Of a stretch of 64,000 nucleotides of DNA, positions 21,848 to 32,393 are shown piece after piece; position 1 is the first letter of the stretch; each line of letters starts with the position of its first letter. This DNA is from Catonia carolina (taxonomy: Eukaryota; Arthropoda; Insecta; Hemiptera; Achilidae). The stretch covers positions 17,649,715-17,713,714 of the forward strand of contig JAQMRL010000012.1 of assembly GCA_035578175.1 (NCBI GenBank), in the 5' to 3' direction. The notes below the pieces were generated by a model. That model had not been told where the DNA came from and did no database searches. It worked only from the letters and a program-made list of their open reading frames with translations. The position numbers and the translations under genes are program-made.

Positions 21848-22773
21848 CGAGGTGTGGCTATTAAATAACGAGACTGTCGTTGTAAAAATTTTGTTTTTAT
21901 TTTATACATAATCACTTATTGTCACCTTCAATATGCACTCCTTCTCTATCCCTACAACGCTCCATGCGAATTTTCCATTGTTGGAAACAGTGCTGGAAGT
22001 CATCTTCTGTCAGCTCCTTCAGGACACGTGCCGCTTTCTCTTTTACAGCTTCCACAGACTCAAATCTTGGCCCTTTTAATGCAGATTTCACCTTAGGGAA
22101 CAGGTAGAAGATAATAACATGTGATGAAACGTGGTTTTTTACTTATGATCCAGAAACGAAGCGCAGATCCATGCACTGGAAGAGCTGAACTTCACTGAGA
22201 GCCAAAAAAGCTCGAATGAGCAAGTCAAAATTTAAAGCAATGTTGATTTTTTTTGTATCCATGGTTTTGTTACCTTCACTGGGTTACTGAAGGTCAAACA
22301 ATTAATTGATATTACTACCTGGAGGTACTTTCTGAACTACGTCAACGAGTAAGGAATCCACGCCCCGAAATGTGCAAGGACAAATCATGGGTTCTCCACC
22401 AAGACAATGCTCCAGCTCATTCCGCGTTATCTGTCAAGTGGTTCCTAGCAAAGTGCAGCATCTCAGTGTTAGAACATCCACCTTAATCACCAGATCTTGC
22501 ACCATATGACTTCTACCTGTTCCCTAAGGTGAAATCTCCATTAAAAGGGCCAAGATTTGAGTCTGTGGAAGCTGTAAAAGAGAAAGCGGCACGTGTCCTG
22601 AAGGAGCTGACAGAAGATGACTTCCAGCACTGTTTCCAACAATGGAAAATTCGCATGGAGCGCTGTAGGGATAGAGAAGGAGTGTATATTGAAGGGGACA
22701 ATAAGTGATTATGTATAAAATTAAAATTAAATTTTTTACACCGTCAGTCTTGTTATTTAATAGCCACACCTCG
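21848..22773 (+). mobile_element. Palindromic mariner derivative, copy 2
   Basis: TA duplications lie at 21846-21847 and 22774-22775, and the termini begin CGAGGTGTGGCTATTAAATA. Left arm 21848-22110 and right arm 22510-22773 are inverted copies differing at only a few positions by eye. The arm/unique junction at 22110/22111 corresponds exactly to 15576/15577 of copy 1. Confidence 0.95.
22111..22708 (+). pseudogene. Mariner transposase catalytic domain, broken
   Basis: Reads IITCDETWFFTYDPETKR at the first catalytic block (aspartate kept), then after frameshifts SLGY-type text, WVLHQDNAPAHSALSVK (second block), EHPP stop SPDLAPYDFYLFPKVK (third block, the usual Tyr codon changed to TAA), and FESVEAVKEK onward to GDNK stop at 22708. 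The N-terminal helix-turn-helix region is absent. All three aspartates of D,D34D are readable, but stops and frameshifts prevent function. Confidence 0.92.
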
Positions 22774-22778
22774 TACAT

Positions 22779-22860
22779 TCAAGGTTCACTAAAACCCGAT
22801 TTTCCGTAACCCGCTTAATCCGCCTTACCCGAAACAAATCCAAAATACTTTTTTTTAATT
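22779..22860. repeat. Possible pogo-type terminal fragment
   Basis: GGTTCACTAAAACCCGATTT and CGTAACCCGCTTAATCCGCC resemble the right terminal region of the pogo MITE at 27601-28119 (CGTAACCCGGCTTAACTG on its minus strand). Only one end is visible. Confidence 0.35.
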
Positions 22861-23005
22861 GTGAAATAAAAAAATAATATAACAGAAATTATAGGTATTT
22901 ATTTTGTAAGAGAAATAAATCTCCATACTATCCAGAAAATAGGTGAAGAAGCTCTTCTCCTACTTCATCTGAATAGTCGTCGCTGCCTCCAGGACATTCT
23001 TCTAA
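22861..23005 (+). repeat. Family D repeat copy 2 (right end only)
   Basis: Matches the right end of 34175-34545: TTTTGTAAGAGAAATAAATC, TACTATCCAGAAAATAGGTG, then the hairpin GGTGAAGAAGCTCTTCTCC. Confidence 0.7.
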
Positions 23006-23039
23006 TAAAACTATGGCATGATGTTACCACAAAAAACAA

Positions 23040-23124
23040 TTTCTTTATCATGATTCAAATTATGTTATGTAGTTAATTATTTACATTGGCAAGAGAAAGT
23101 CGTGTAAGTGTTTTAAACCAGATT
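23040..23124 (+). repeat. Family A tail fragment
   Basis: TTACATTGGCAAGAGAAAGT followed by CGTGTAAGTGTTTTAAACCA. Only the tail is present. Confidence 0.75.
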
Positions 23125-23257
23125 CTTTTGTTTTGTATTTGATTTTATTTAGATAATTTTTCTCAAGAATATATTATTATTAGAATTATTAGAATTAATA
23201 TTAGAATAAAATTTTCTACAAGTTTTATTCAAAACGTTTATGTATTTATTGTTATTT

Positions 23258-23440
23258 TACGAAGTTGAGCTACTCGTAGAGCGCTGGTTTCTACGCCGGG
23301 GTCCCGGGTTCGATTCCCGGCCAGGCCTCGCATTTTTTCATCACTCATTTTTATTACCATCATTATCCACCGTCAGCATTAGCAGAAATTGCAGAACAGT
23401 CAGATGTTAAATACCTACTCGTTTAGCTATAAAAATGGTG
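23258..23440 (+). repeat. tRNA-derived SINE family 1, copy 2
   Basis: tRNA-like head GAGCTACTCGTAGAGCGCTG with B-box-like GGGTTCGATTCCC (23307-23319), then the family body TTTTTTCATCACTCAT and ATTAGCAGAAATTGCAGAAC. It is fused to extra non-tRNA sequence and is not a functional tRNA. Confidence 0.85.
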
Positions 23441-24388
23441 AACTGGCCTTGCGAAAAACAACAGTGTTATTCAATTATTTGAATATTATCTTGAAGTGAT
23501 TATCTCCAAAAACATTTTTGAATGTTTTTATGATTAACGTGCACACGAATTTGTTAGTACAATTTGCTAATATTAGCTATCACGGTGAAAGAAAAAAGGC
23601 GAAATATAAGAAATCAAAAATATATTTGATTGCAATTTAGAACCAGCAAGTAACAAAATCATTTAATGATTGAATTTCAGTCTGAAATGTGACAGGAAAG
23701 ATATTATAAGTTTTGCATTTTTTGAAAGGCATTTTCTTTTTTTTATTTCATAACGTTTTATTGTGGCCATATTAGAAAAATAATAACATTATTAAATGGA
23801 ATTTTAATGTCAATAAACACAAATGTATAATATTTAAATAGTAATATAATCTTCAACTTATCTATTTAAACGTGTATGGTATGCATATGAAATAAATTAA
23901 AATTATTAATTACAATGAAAATCAATAAAATATAAAGTTCATATCCGAGCGTAAACAGTTTGTTTTATGTTAATGTATACCAGCTGATTTTGATGTAATC
24001 GATTAAAATTATAAAGTTTAATTTGGGCTTATTTTTCCTCATTATTTGATATTTACCGAGAAATTAAATTTAGAGAAAGTAAATTTTCAATGTAGTCAGA
24101 ATAAAATAATATTTTATTCTGAATGAATTTTATAATCTCATCTTGAAAACATCCAATTTTTAAGTGTATTGTATACCAATAATTTTAAGAGTATTTGCAT
24201 GAAAATTTATGTACAGAATATTGTGCATATTATTCTTCTTTAATAATAAATAACCAAATAAAAAAATTTCACATCTTGATTGTTGTGATTCAGACGCCGT
24301 ACGTACTAGAAGCAATGTTTGGTCGTTGATGCGTTTGTTTCTGCAATATTATTTTGCGGGTTGCCTAAAAGTCCCATTCTTGCCAAGA
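23441..24388. other. AT-rich interval, no gene seen
   Basis: Very AT-rich, with nothing recognisable on either strand. Confidence 0.5.
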
Positions 24389-24444
24389 AGCTAAACTCAC
24401 AGAGTCTTGTTCTCTAAAAAGAACAAGACTATGTGAGGTTAGCT
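24389..24444. other. 25-bp stem hairpin
   Basis: AGCTAAACTCACAGAGTC... at 24389-24413 pairs with 24420-24444 at 23 of 25 positions around the loop CTAAAA. It lies just upstream of a jockey fragment. The function is unknown. Confidence 0.7.
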
Positions 24445-24494
24445 ATATTATCCATTTACCAAAACAATTTATATTTGGCTCTTATCATCAATTA

Positions 24495-25195
24495 TTGAGG
24501 TTAGCTCTATTACTATTATACTTGACAAAAAGCAATGTGCAATGTTCCACGTGTTGTACATTTACGTGTTTACAGCGTCGTGTAGAATTTTTGTTTAAAA
24601 AATATCATTTTAAAATTAATGAAAACAAATCGCAGCAAATGACGTTTACTCTTAGACGACTAACTGCCAAACCGTTTACATTAATAATATTCCTCTCCCT
24701 CACACTACTCAAATACGCTATTTAGGCTTACACTTGGACAGAAAACTTACATGGAACGAACTTGTTGCACACACACGCCACAAACTCAAAACACGCTTCT
24801 ATAAACTAAAACGCTTACTCGATAGACGTTCTAAATTAAACATGTCACACAAATTAACAATCTACAAGACAGTCTTAGGACCAATCTGAACGTATGGAGT
24901 TCAACTTTGGTGATCTGCTAAACCTTCGCACACGTAACGTATACAAGCGATTCAGAACGAAATTCTATGAACGATAACACAATGCCCATTTTACATCACA
25001 AACTCAATTTTGCACAGAGACTTACAAATCCCATACGTAATTGATGTCACGAAACAACTATACAAGACGATGCATGACAAATTTGAATTACATGACAACC
25101 CTCTCATACAAAACATGTACATTAGGGCGATACCGGGTGCTCAGCGCAGACGTTTGAAGCGCCTCTGGCCAAGAGATCTTCTAGGCCAACTGTAG
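24495..25195 (+). pseudogene. Jockey-clade LINE ORF2 C-terminal fragment
   Basis: Open pieces give FKINENKSQQMTFTLRR, then after a shift at 24720 YLGLHLDRKLTW, RHKLKTRFYKLKRLL, KLTIYKTVLGPI, TYGVQLW, LHRDLQIPYVIDVTKQ and RRRLKRLWPRDLLGQL with a natural stop at 25195. Several stops replace expected Trp or Arg codons (TGA for TGG or CGA), consistent with C-to-T decay. It is a different subfamily from 4985-5640: the two differ at many positions. Confidence 0.88.
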
Positions 25196-25662
25196 GACTG
25201 TGGTGATGACTGCACGCTCCTTCAAGTAAATCAAGGATTGGAACATTAGCTTCACATTTAGAAATTGATGTAATAATATAATAACAGATACTAAATTTTA
25301 ATTAAAAGTGTCAAAAAAGAAGCCTTTCAGAAAAAATTAATACAATGTTTTCTTTTACCTTCTTTTGCAGCGTAAATACTCGAGATGAGGGGTGATAAAG
25401 GGGTAAGGACAGGGATCCAGGGATAGGAATACCCACTGTGCTGAATGATGTCTTTTTTCAAGGAGGGATTTCTTCACTTCAGTAACCACGGTTGTAAGCC
25501 AGTTTCCGGATGCGCGAATAAAGCAGTACAATGTTAATTTATGTTAATGGATGTTCCAACAAGCTCGACGTGTGGTGGCAAGCGAGTGCAGTCAGCGAGT
25601 ACGAAGCAAAACGACAGTGGCGGACTTAAACCTTTTAATTGTAAATTTAAATAGTTGGGCTG

Positions 25663-25993
25663 CCATTAACGGACACCTGTATAGAATAGATGACAACCGG
25701 TTGACAAAACAAATTTTTATGACACTAAAAAATGGACATAAGGAGTCGGACAAAAATGGTTTAAAGAAGTCAGAGGATATTGAGAAAACCGGAATAAACC
25801 GATTAAACTTAATGATTATAACAAAATTTTGACACCTAATTACGGACTTTAAGGGCTTTTATGAAATGCGAAAACAGATCACCGGGTGGTGAGAAGAAGA
25901 GAGAAAACCATACATTGAGCGAATGCTGAGAATATGGGCTGCAAAAAGAGTTTACAGAAACGTTTAAAGTCATCTCACATAATCTAAAATTGG
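25663..25993 (+). pseudogene. LINE family G ORF2 3' end
   Basis: Reads GHLYRIDDNRLTKQIFMTLK, then DIEKTGINRLNL and WAAKRVYRNV, and ends in AAAATTGGTCTTG, the shared 3' end of the family. GHLxRMDxNRLTxQIF is the end of an RTE-like insect LINE. The longer minus-strand relatives are at 56866-57735 and 62140-62931. Confidence 0.8.
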
Positions 25994-26010
25994 TCTTGCA
26001 TGAGGAAAAA

Positions 26011-26983
26011 ATCTGGTGTGAAACACTCACACAACTTTCTCTTGCCAATGCAAATAATTAACAATAAACCTAACATTAGTAATAAAACATTAGAAATAAA
26101 CAAAAAACTAACCTCAAAAAACATAACCTTATTTTAATCATGAGTGAAAGGCGCAAAATAAAAATCGACCTTACTTTGGCTTAAAAATACGGAAAATCAC
26201 TCTTTCACGCTAAACTAGGCTCTGTAGAGAAAAAAGCTTTAAATAAAAGTTGCACATCTTTTAAATTCCTATAAATTTGATTATATACACTTTTGTCGTA
26301 AAAGGCATACTAAGGCCGAAATCTTAAAAAAATCTAATTTTCACACGTTTTAAAAAACCGAAAATCGCTAATTACCGCTAAACTAAGCGTTATACAAAAA
26401 AATGTTTGATATAAAAGTTGTAGGATTTTAAATTCTCTACGTTTGTTATTATAAATTTTTGCGCTAAAATGCATATTAAAGCCGCAATCTTAAAAACACA
26501 ATTTTTTTACGTGAAAACAGCCTCACCAAGAATTTAAGAAAATATGGCGCCTACCCTATCTTGTAGAGCATAAACTATTTAGTAAACCAGGTGATTTAAA
26601 AAAAATTGTAGTACCAGTTTTTGAGAAAATCGCACAAAAATGAAAAGTTACACGAATAAACTACTACTTCCGGTTGACCGATTTTGATTAAAATGTTCGT
26701 GTCGGGTCTGGTAGTGGTATGTAACTTAAGTTTCAAGTTTCAAGTTCGTACGATATTTCGTTCTTGAGATATTCTGTATACACACACACATACATACACA
26801 GACCAATCGCTAAAAACATGTTTTTTGGGTTCAGGGGGGTCTGAAAACGTGTAGATCCGATGAAAACTCGATTTCAAAAAATCGACATGAAAACAATACT
26901 TTCCTTCCTATATATTCATAGGCCTATAGGCAAAAGAAAGTAAAAATGACATTGGCAAGGTAAAGAGTGTTTCACACCAGATG
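26011..26983 (-). repeat. Family A copy 5 with an extra inverted tail
   Basis: A complete minus-oriented copy 26011-26948 is followed directly by a + oriented tail (CATTGGCAAGGTAAAGAG, GTGTTTCACACCAGATG, 26949-26983). The whole is therefore bounded by inverted tails, ATCTGGTGTGAAACACT on the left and its inverse on the right. Confidence 0.88.
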
Positions 26984-27299
26984 TTTTATGTACATGTAAA
27001 GATAGGCAGAGGAGCGTGGGGAGACGAAAGATATCTGGGTTAGAAATCCAGCGAAACTAGTTTAATTGTGTAGACTACTCCGCTATGGTTAACAATGTCA
27101 AAAGTAAGATTGGCTGTTATATTCGCCAACTTCCGATTGAAAAAGGCTCCAAAAGCAGAAGATAAATACGTACGGCATGAAAATAGTCAGGGAAGTTATT
27201 CAGTGCGGGTTGCCATACCTTTTATAGCTCGATATCTGATAATGAATTTTAGTAAAGGGAAACTTTTAGGGAAACGGGAAAATGGGGAAAATATACTGG

Positions 27300-27336
27300 T
27301 ATATAAGGACGGTTGAAACCAGAGCAGCGTCACTTT
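27300..27336 (+). promoter_or_regulatory. Candidate core promoter: TATA box and initiator
   Basis: TATATAAGG at 27300-27308 and TCACTTT at 27330-27336 fit an arthropod TATA box and initiator. The A at 27332 would be +1, 32 bases from the first T, which is canonical spacing. It stands 53 bases upstream of the ATG of the candidate exon. This is a sequence-only prediction. Confidence 0.5.
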
Positions 27337-27384
27337 GACGCGCTATTTCATACTGAGAACAAGTCGCGTATAATCAATATCACA

Positions 27385-27495
27385 ATGGCAGCTACGCAAT
27401 ACCAAGCCGCAGCAAGATCGTTCTTCGCTCCTGGAGTAGCTCTCCTCATTATGACTATTATCTTCATTGCGGCCACTCCATCTGCCACTGCAAGG
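27385..27495 (+). CDS. Candidate first coding exon of a secreted protein
   Basis: ATG in a good context (CACAATGG) opens 37 codons ending SATAR. The product has a polar start, a hydrophobic run GVALLIMTIIFIAA (residues 17-30) and a small-residue ATPSATA end. That is a textbook eukaryotic signal peptide with predicted cleavage after residue 36. The frame would stop eight codons later, but AGG|GTCAGT at 27493-27501 is a usable splice donor in phase 0, so a spliced secreted precursor is the best reading. No second exon was recognised in the window, and I cannot name the family. It lies in one of the few stretches free of repeats and has a well-placed core promoter upstream. It could still be chance. 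Confidence 0.45.
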
Positions 27496-27600
27496 GTCAG
27501 TCTCCAAATTTTTATTTAAAAAAATTTAATCATTCTTGAAAAAATTTCAGGAAAGTTTTTACAGGATGAAAATTATTTAAAAAAATTTTCTTATAAGTTA

Positions 27601-28119
27601 CAGTAAAACTCCACTTAACCGATATATAAAGGGCGGAACCGATTTCGAATGGGAAAAATTTTAGTAGAAGAGTTTTTTTACGATTATTAGAATGTATAAA
27701 CGAAAATACGGCAATTTTAAATAAACAAATAAATTTTATTTTTATTTCAGTAGTTTTTTATTTTTAGGTTTTTAAAAACATAGATTTTTGATGAAAACGG
27801 TTTTTTGCGGCAATTTTACGCCATCGTATATCTTACGGCTAAAATTCCACACACTGTTCAAAAAATAATGTAAGGTAACTTAAACCGAATCCCAAAAATT
27901 ATTTCCGAGAATATTAAAACCTTATATTCGTAATTTATTTCATTGAGCACTGTTCTGTGCCTGAACGATGGTAGTATTTAAATTTAAATTCATTACTGTG
28001 CGTTAGTATCCAATATTGAAATACATTACAGTAATAATCTAATCAAAACAACAAATCCGGTTCGTTTCAGTTAAGCCGGGTTACGGTTGAACGGAGTTCG
28101 AAAAAGTGAGGTTTTACTG
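27601..28119. mobile_element. pogo/Tigger-type MITE, 519 bp
   Basis: The ends are CAGTAAAACTCCACTTAACC and, inverted, CAGTAAAACCTCACTTTTTC, with TA duplications at 27599-27600 and 28120-28121. There is no transposase. It lies about 100 bp downstream of the candidate exon and so would be intronic. Confidence 0.88.
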
Positions 28120-28121
28120 TA

Positions 28122-28285
28122 GTTTAGTCGCATTACCATCTTCTCTTGGTCATTAGCGACTACTTTCGGTTAAGGAACGGTGAATTTAAATTTGTTACAA
28201 TTATCCAGACCCTAGCCGGGAATCCAAACCGGGAACTTCGTTTTGTAGCGTAGCATTCTAACTCCTGGACTACGGAGGAAAATTC
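28122..28285 (-). repeat. tRNA-derived SINE family 3, copy 1
   Basis: The minus strand has GTAGTCCAGGAGTTAGAATG as A-box region, CGGTTTGGATTCCCGG as B-box region, and a body ending GTAGTCGCTAATGACC and GGTAATGCGACTAAAC. Its relative is at 33955-34093. Confidence 0.7.
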
Positions 28286-28312
28286 TTGTTTTCTTTTACC
28301 CATCCAGAGGTT

Positions 28313-29160
28313 TTTACTTAAGTAAAATATTTTCTTTGGAAAATTATGAGTATATTAAATTTTATAAAACAAAAATCTACAGTTCGCGCCTTTGATATTC
28401 CTGATATTTTATCTCCCTCCTTAATTTTCGTAAATATTTAAAAAATCAGTTTTTCAAAACAAAGAAATGCGACGAATTTCATTTTTTGATAAATAAAATC
28501 GGTTATTTTATGTTGAACGGTACAGCGAAAAATCCTGATTTTGATTCCAGGGATATTTAAAAAGAAAAATGAAACTTTTACAACTGTATTACAACCTTTT
28601 ATTTCCGCAAGTATAAAAAATTTCATGCAAATTTATACAAACAAAATGTAAAAAAACAGTTTATTTTTTGATTAAGAAAAACTGTTTAAGTAAATTATAG
28701 TATAAATTTTCATCAAATTTTTGATGCTTGCGAAAATGAAAATTGTAATAGTTTTGAAAGTTTTATACATTTTTCAACAACATCCTTACAAATTTATAAA
28801 AAAAATTAAAAAGAAAATATTCTTTGTTTAAGAAATAACTGTTTTTTAACAAAATTATATAAATTTATATAAAATTTTTGATGTTTGCAGAAATATAAGG
28901 TGGTAATACAGTTTTGAAAGTTTTATAAATTTTCACCGGGATTTTTCGGTTTACAGGTCAACATAAGTCAACCGATTTTATTTATCAAATGAAACTTGTT
29001 GCATTTCTATGTCTTTAGTAAATTGTTTTTTAAATATTTAAAATAATTGAGCAGGTAGGTGAAATATCAGCATTACAAAGGACGGACTAGGGATTTTATT
29101 TTATTAAATTATAATTTATCCACAATTTTTCCAAAGAAAATATTTTGCTTATGAATAAAA
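28313..29160. mobile_element. Large fold-back element, arms about 380 bp
   Basis: AAAATATTTTCTTTGGAAAA near 28325 is matched inverted near 29127-29150. Further inward, GAAATGCGACGAATTTCATT pairs with the inverse of AATGAAACTTGTTGCATTTC, AATAAAATCGGTTATTTTATG with the region at 28960-28985, and CTGTATTACAACCTT with 28898-28915. The arms are imperfect and the loop is about 100 bp. There is no coding capacity. Confidence 0.8.
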
Positions 29161-29164
29161 CTTG

Positions 29165-29832
29165 GGTGGGACACGATCAGGCTGAAAGTAATTCGCGATA
29201 GCTATAAAATATAAAAACCTACAATTTTGTACACGGTCTACGGTAGTTTGAAACTACTGTTACATGTTATTACTCAAACGTTTCCGAAATCTACAATTAG
29301 TATTGCGATTTAGCATAATTGGCATGTTTAAATTTTTACAGTCGGCAAGGTAGGGCTAAGTAAAACGTTTGGCGAATCATGACAGTCTCATTAAAATTTT
29401 GAACGGACCTTGATCAAATTTTTAGTTGATGACGACTGCTATAAATCGTTTATTGACAAAAGAAGATTTGTTAAATTATGTTAAAGGCAAGGGGTTTTTT
29501 GGTCAAATTCAGTCCGTGTTCCAACTGGACTGATTCTGGTCAACCTTTTCTAAAATTTAGCTCACGTGCACATTTGCCCATCACCCGTCGTTACTTTATT
29601 CCAGATTCCCGGTTAATCCAGAAAATACAAAATTAAAAATTAAGCTTTTTTATAGGGGCTTGCTAAGATGCATTGCTTAATCAATTTGAAACATCCAAGA
29701 AGATAAATTGGTATACAAAAATCTTCTGATAGGGCGTTTTTTGATGAAATTATATTGTTCTGGAAATTTGGAAACCGTCAGGTGTTGGCTGATTCTTTTA
29801 GAGATTTGGGTTGTTATAGATACTTAGTCGCC
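29165..29832. other. Unassigned interval
   Basis: No recognisable gene or repeat on either strand. Confidence 0.5.
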
Positions 29833-30216
29833 TATAACAGGCAGCTGGAGTGCTTAATTATTTGCAAACGATCTCCTGGTTCCATGGCTACAAAAAATTA
29901 TTCTGTTTCTTATCACATGATCAACCAATAATGATATGACAAGCGTTTAAGAAAAGAAGAGGTAGATGTGTAAAAATACACTAGTCACACTTATCTCCTC
30001 TGAGAGTAATGTATGTCATTATACAGCCAGAACTTGTGGTGAATGAAATGTAGGTGTCATTTGGAGAGTGGAAAGTAGATGCTTTTCGGAGGGACTGGCA
30101 TGCTGATAAACATTCTATTCCACTCAGTGAGTAAGGCAAGAGTAAACCTTACTCCTCGTTTTACTTGGTAAAGCCTTTAGAAGTTCAAAATAGCCCTTCG
30201 GCTGATGACCTAAACA
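29833..30216 (+). repeat. Family B copy 5, near full length
   Basis: Starts CCTATAACAGGCAGCTGGAG and ends GGCTGATGACCTAAACAAC. All conserved blocks are present. Confidence 0.85.
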
Positions 30217-30361
30217 ACACAGGTTTTTGGCCGTAGAAAACAAAAATGTTACCACCGAGCCTGTGTCTTGAATCCTTACCGTAAAAAAACGAGACCGAAA
30301 ATTAAAATCACTGTATTAATTTAAATATTTTTATGCTTACTTATTCTCACATTTAAAATAC

Positions 30362-30830
30362 AACGTTACGTCTTGGGGATCTCTGAGTAAAGCATATGCC
30401 GTCTTCAGGATTCAGAATGGGCTGATAAGGTTATCTTAGGAGCTAAAAGACCTGATTCTTGTAAACCCTTTTTTAAAGAAATAAATGTATTAAAGTTCTC
30501 ATGCATTTACATTTATGTGAGTGCATTATTCCTGAAGAAGAATAAGCATTTATTCTGAAAAATAAAGATATGTATTAGTACCCGATCGGACACAAAAATT
30601 ATTTTGCGTTTGTCCAACCTGATACGAAAAAGCACCTTACTATACCTGTCAAAATTTATAGGCTAACTACTTACCGAATCATTTGAAAGATGTTTCGTTA
30701 CACAGTTTTAAATTCAAACTTTAACAGTTTTCTCTAGAAAAATAAATTTGTAATATTTAAGAATTTTTTAATATCCTCTGAAATCAATTTATGAAAAACA
30801 GGGTTCAAATGGCTCGTCCGAAAGTACATT
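30362..30830 (+). pseudogene. CR1-like LINE ORF2 C-terminal fragment
   Basis: Reads VTSWGSLSKAYAVFRIQNGL and, after a frameshift at about 30437, ILGAKRPDSCKPFFKEINVL and FSCIYIYVSALFLKKNKHLF, then a stop. The pattern WGxxSKxxxVFRxQKxxLRxxxGxxxRxSCxxLFKxxxILxxxxxYIxxxxxF is the C-terminal end of CR1-like reverse transcriptases. Weaker matches continue to about 30830 (KSTLLYLSKFIG). Confidence 0.8.
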
Positions 30831-31139
30831 TTCATGGTAAGTTTTTGGTTATTTTTTACGCCATAGAATTTCTATACAATGAAATTTTTAAAATGATTTA
30901 GTTTTTTAATAAATATTTACTTTTTCTGTCATGTTCGGTTTCTATAAATTGGGTTTTTTGTATAGTTCTTTGTTATTTCATGCGTAATGTTTAGTTTATG
31001 TTTGTATTTTTTTTCTTTTTGTACGATTTTCTTTTATTATTTTTTAAGAATGATTAATTCTTAATGTTTACCCAGTATGTGATATTTAAATGTAAATTTG
31101 TTAATAATTTTGTTTTTGTACACTAGTTTGGTTTTGTTC

Positions 31140-31832
31140 CCTGGAGGTACTTACCGTACCATTAGAGAACCCGAAACGAATATTTTCAGTAAAATTGGTC
31201 AACCGAAAGTAGGTAGTATTTTATTCACTGCAATTTTCCACTTTTTGCAATCTTCTCAAGAACTGCTTTTAAGATGTTTTTAAAAATCTTCTCATTTACT
31301 AAATTTTTTATTCGCTGCAACATAAGATAAACGTCATGGCTGCTGAAATTCTCGGGGAGGCTGTGATCTCGTGGTAAAAAATAGATTTTTTAAGATTGCG
31401 GCTGTAATACGTATTTTAGGGCAAAAGTATCACTATTTAAGTTGTAGAAAATTAAAAACCTACAACGTGTATTCCCAACATTTCTTTCTACAACGCTTAG
31501 TTTAGCGTCAATTAGTGATTTTCATAAAAATAGGTAAAACGTTTAATTTTTTAAGATTTCGGCCTTAGTATGCATTTCACGAAAAAAGAGTTTTATTATC
31601 AGTTATTGGAAATAAATATATCTACAACTTTTATTTCAAGATTTTTTTCAGAGCTTAGCAAACTTAGCGTGAACTAATAATTTTCCGTATTTTTAAGTCA
31701 GAGGTTGATTTTCTTTTTCCGTCATTGACTCATGATTAAAATTAACTTATGATTCATTCTTGATTAAACATAGGTTATACGGTTCATTGTTTATATTGGC
31801 AGGAGAAAGTCGTGTGAGTCTTTCACACTAGA
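31140..31832 (+). repeat. Family A copy 6, lacking the head
   Basis: Begins in the GGTACTTACCGTACCATTAG block and runs through both modules to the tail GGCAGGAGAAAGTCGTGTGA. The head and GT run are missing. Confidence 0.85.
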
Positions 31833-31994
31833 TCGTTTTATATTCATTTTTTTAATATGTTCCTACCCATTTGAATTAATGACTTGCGTCTTTTTGAATA
31901 CATGTAATAACACTGATTTTTTTTCGTGAATTAGTTTTTCTGTTGCATAAAAATTCATCAACTTTGTTTGACTACGATGATATAACAAATCATC

Positions 31995-32393
31995 TGATAT
32001 TTTTAACTACAAAATGATGCAAAACTTAGGGCACCCTTCTCTGACGCTAGCAATAAGCTAACGGGTAGCGCTGACGCAAATTATAGTATTATATAAATAT
32101 TTTTTAAAACACTAAACACGTTTTGTTACAAAACTTTATTAAGAATTTACAGCAAATTTTATTAAAAATTTGAAAATGATGAGTTAATTTGAAAAATATT
32201 AAAAATAGAAAATCAAAGATGAAAATGTTTTTTTTCATCAGTCTCTTGACTGGTTTCTTGCAGTTTTCCAAACTGTCCTATCATGTGCAAGTCAAAAATG
32301 AAAATGTTATCTGATACGTAACTTATACTGATTTATCCATTACGTCAATCGTTTCAGTGTATTACAGTAAAATAATTTATGTTGAAATCAACA
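31995..32393 (+). repeat. Long direct repeat, left member
   Basis: Shared with 33469-33767: TGATGCTAGCAATAAGCYAACG-like block, GCTGACGCAA, AAAACACTAAACA, and GAAAATGTTATCTGATACGT. It contains an insertion at 32230-32293 that the right member lacks. Confidence 0.8.
32230..32293 (-). repeat. Very short LINE 3' end insertion
   Basis: The minus strand reads GACTTGCACATGATAGGACA, then AAACCAGTCAAGAGACTGATG and an A-run. This is the usual 3' end of an RTE-like LINE and resembles the 52480-52895 remnant. It is flanked by AAAGATGAAAATG and AAAAATGAAAATG, a 13-bp target duplication with one mismatch, and the right direct repeat shows the empty site. Confidence 0.8.

Noticed and set aside
23258..23330. 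Functional tRNA gene
   Set aside because: No closed cloverleaf with a paired acceptor stem, and the sequence continues into a body shared with 13210 and 59624, so it is a SINE head.
24389..24444. MicroRNA precursor
   Set aside because: A 6-base loop and total length of 56 are short for an animal pre-miRNA, and there is no conservation evidence.
27095..27316. 73-codon open frame upstream of the candidate exon
   Set aside because: Overlaps the TATA box, has poor start context and no recognisable domain. A chance frame is likelier.
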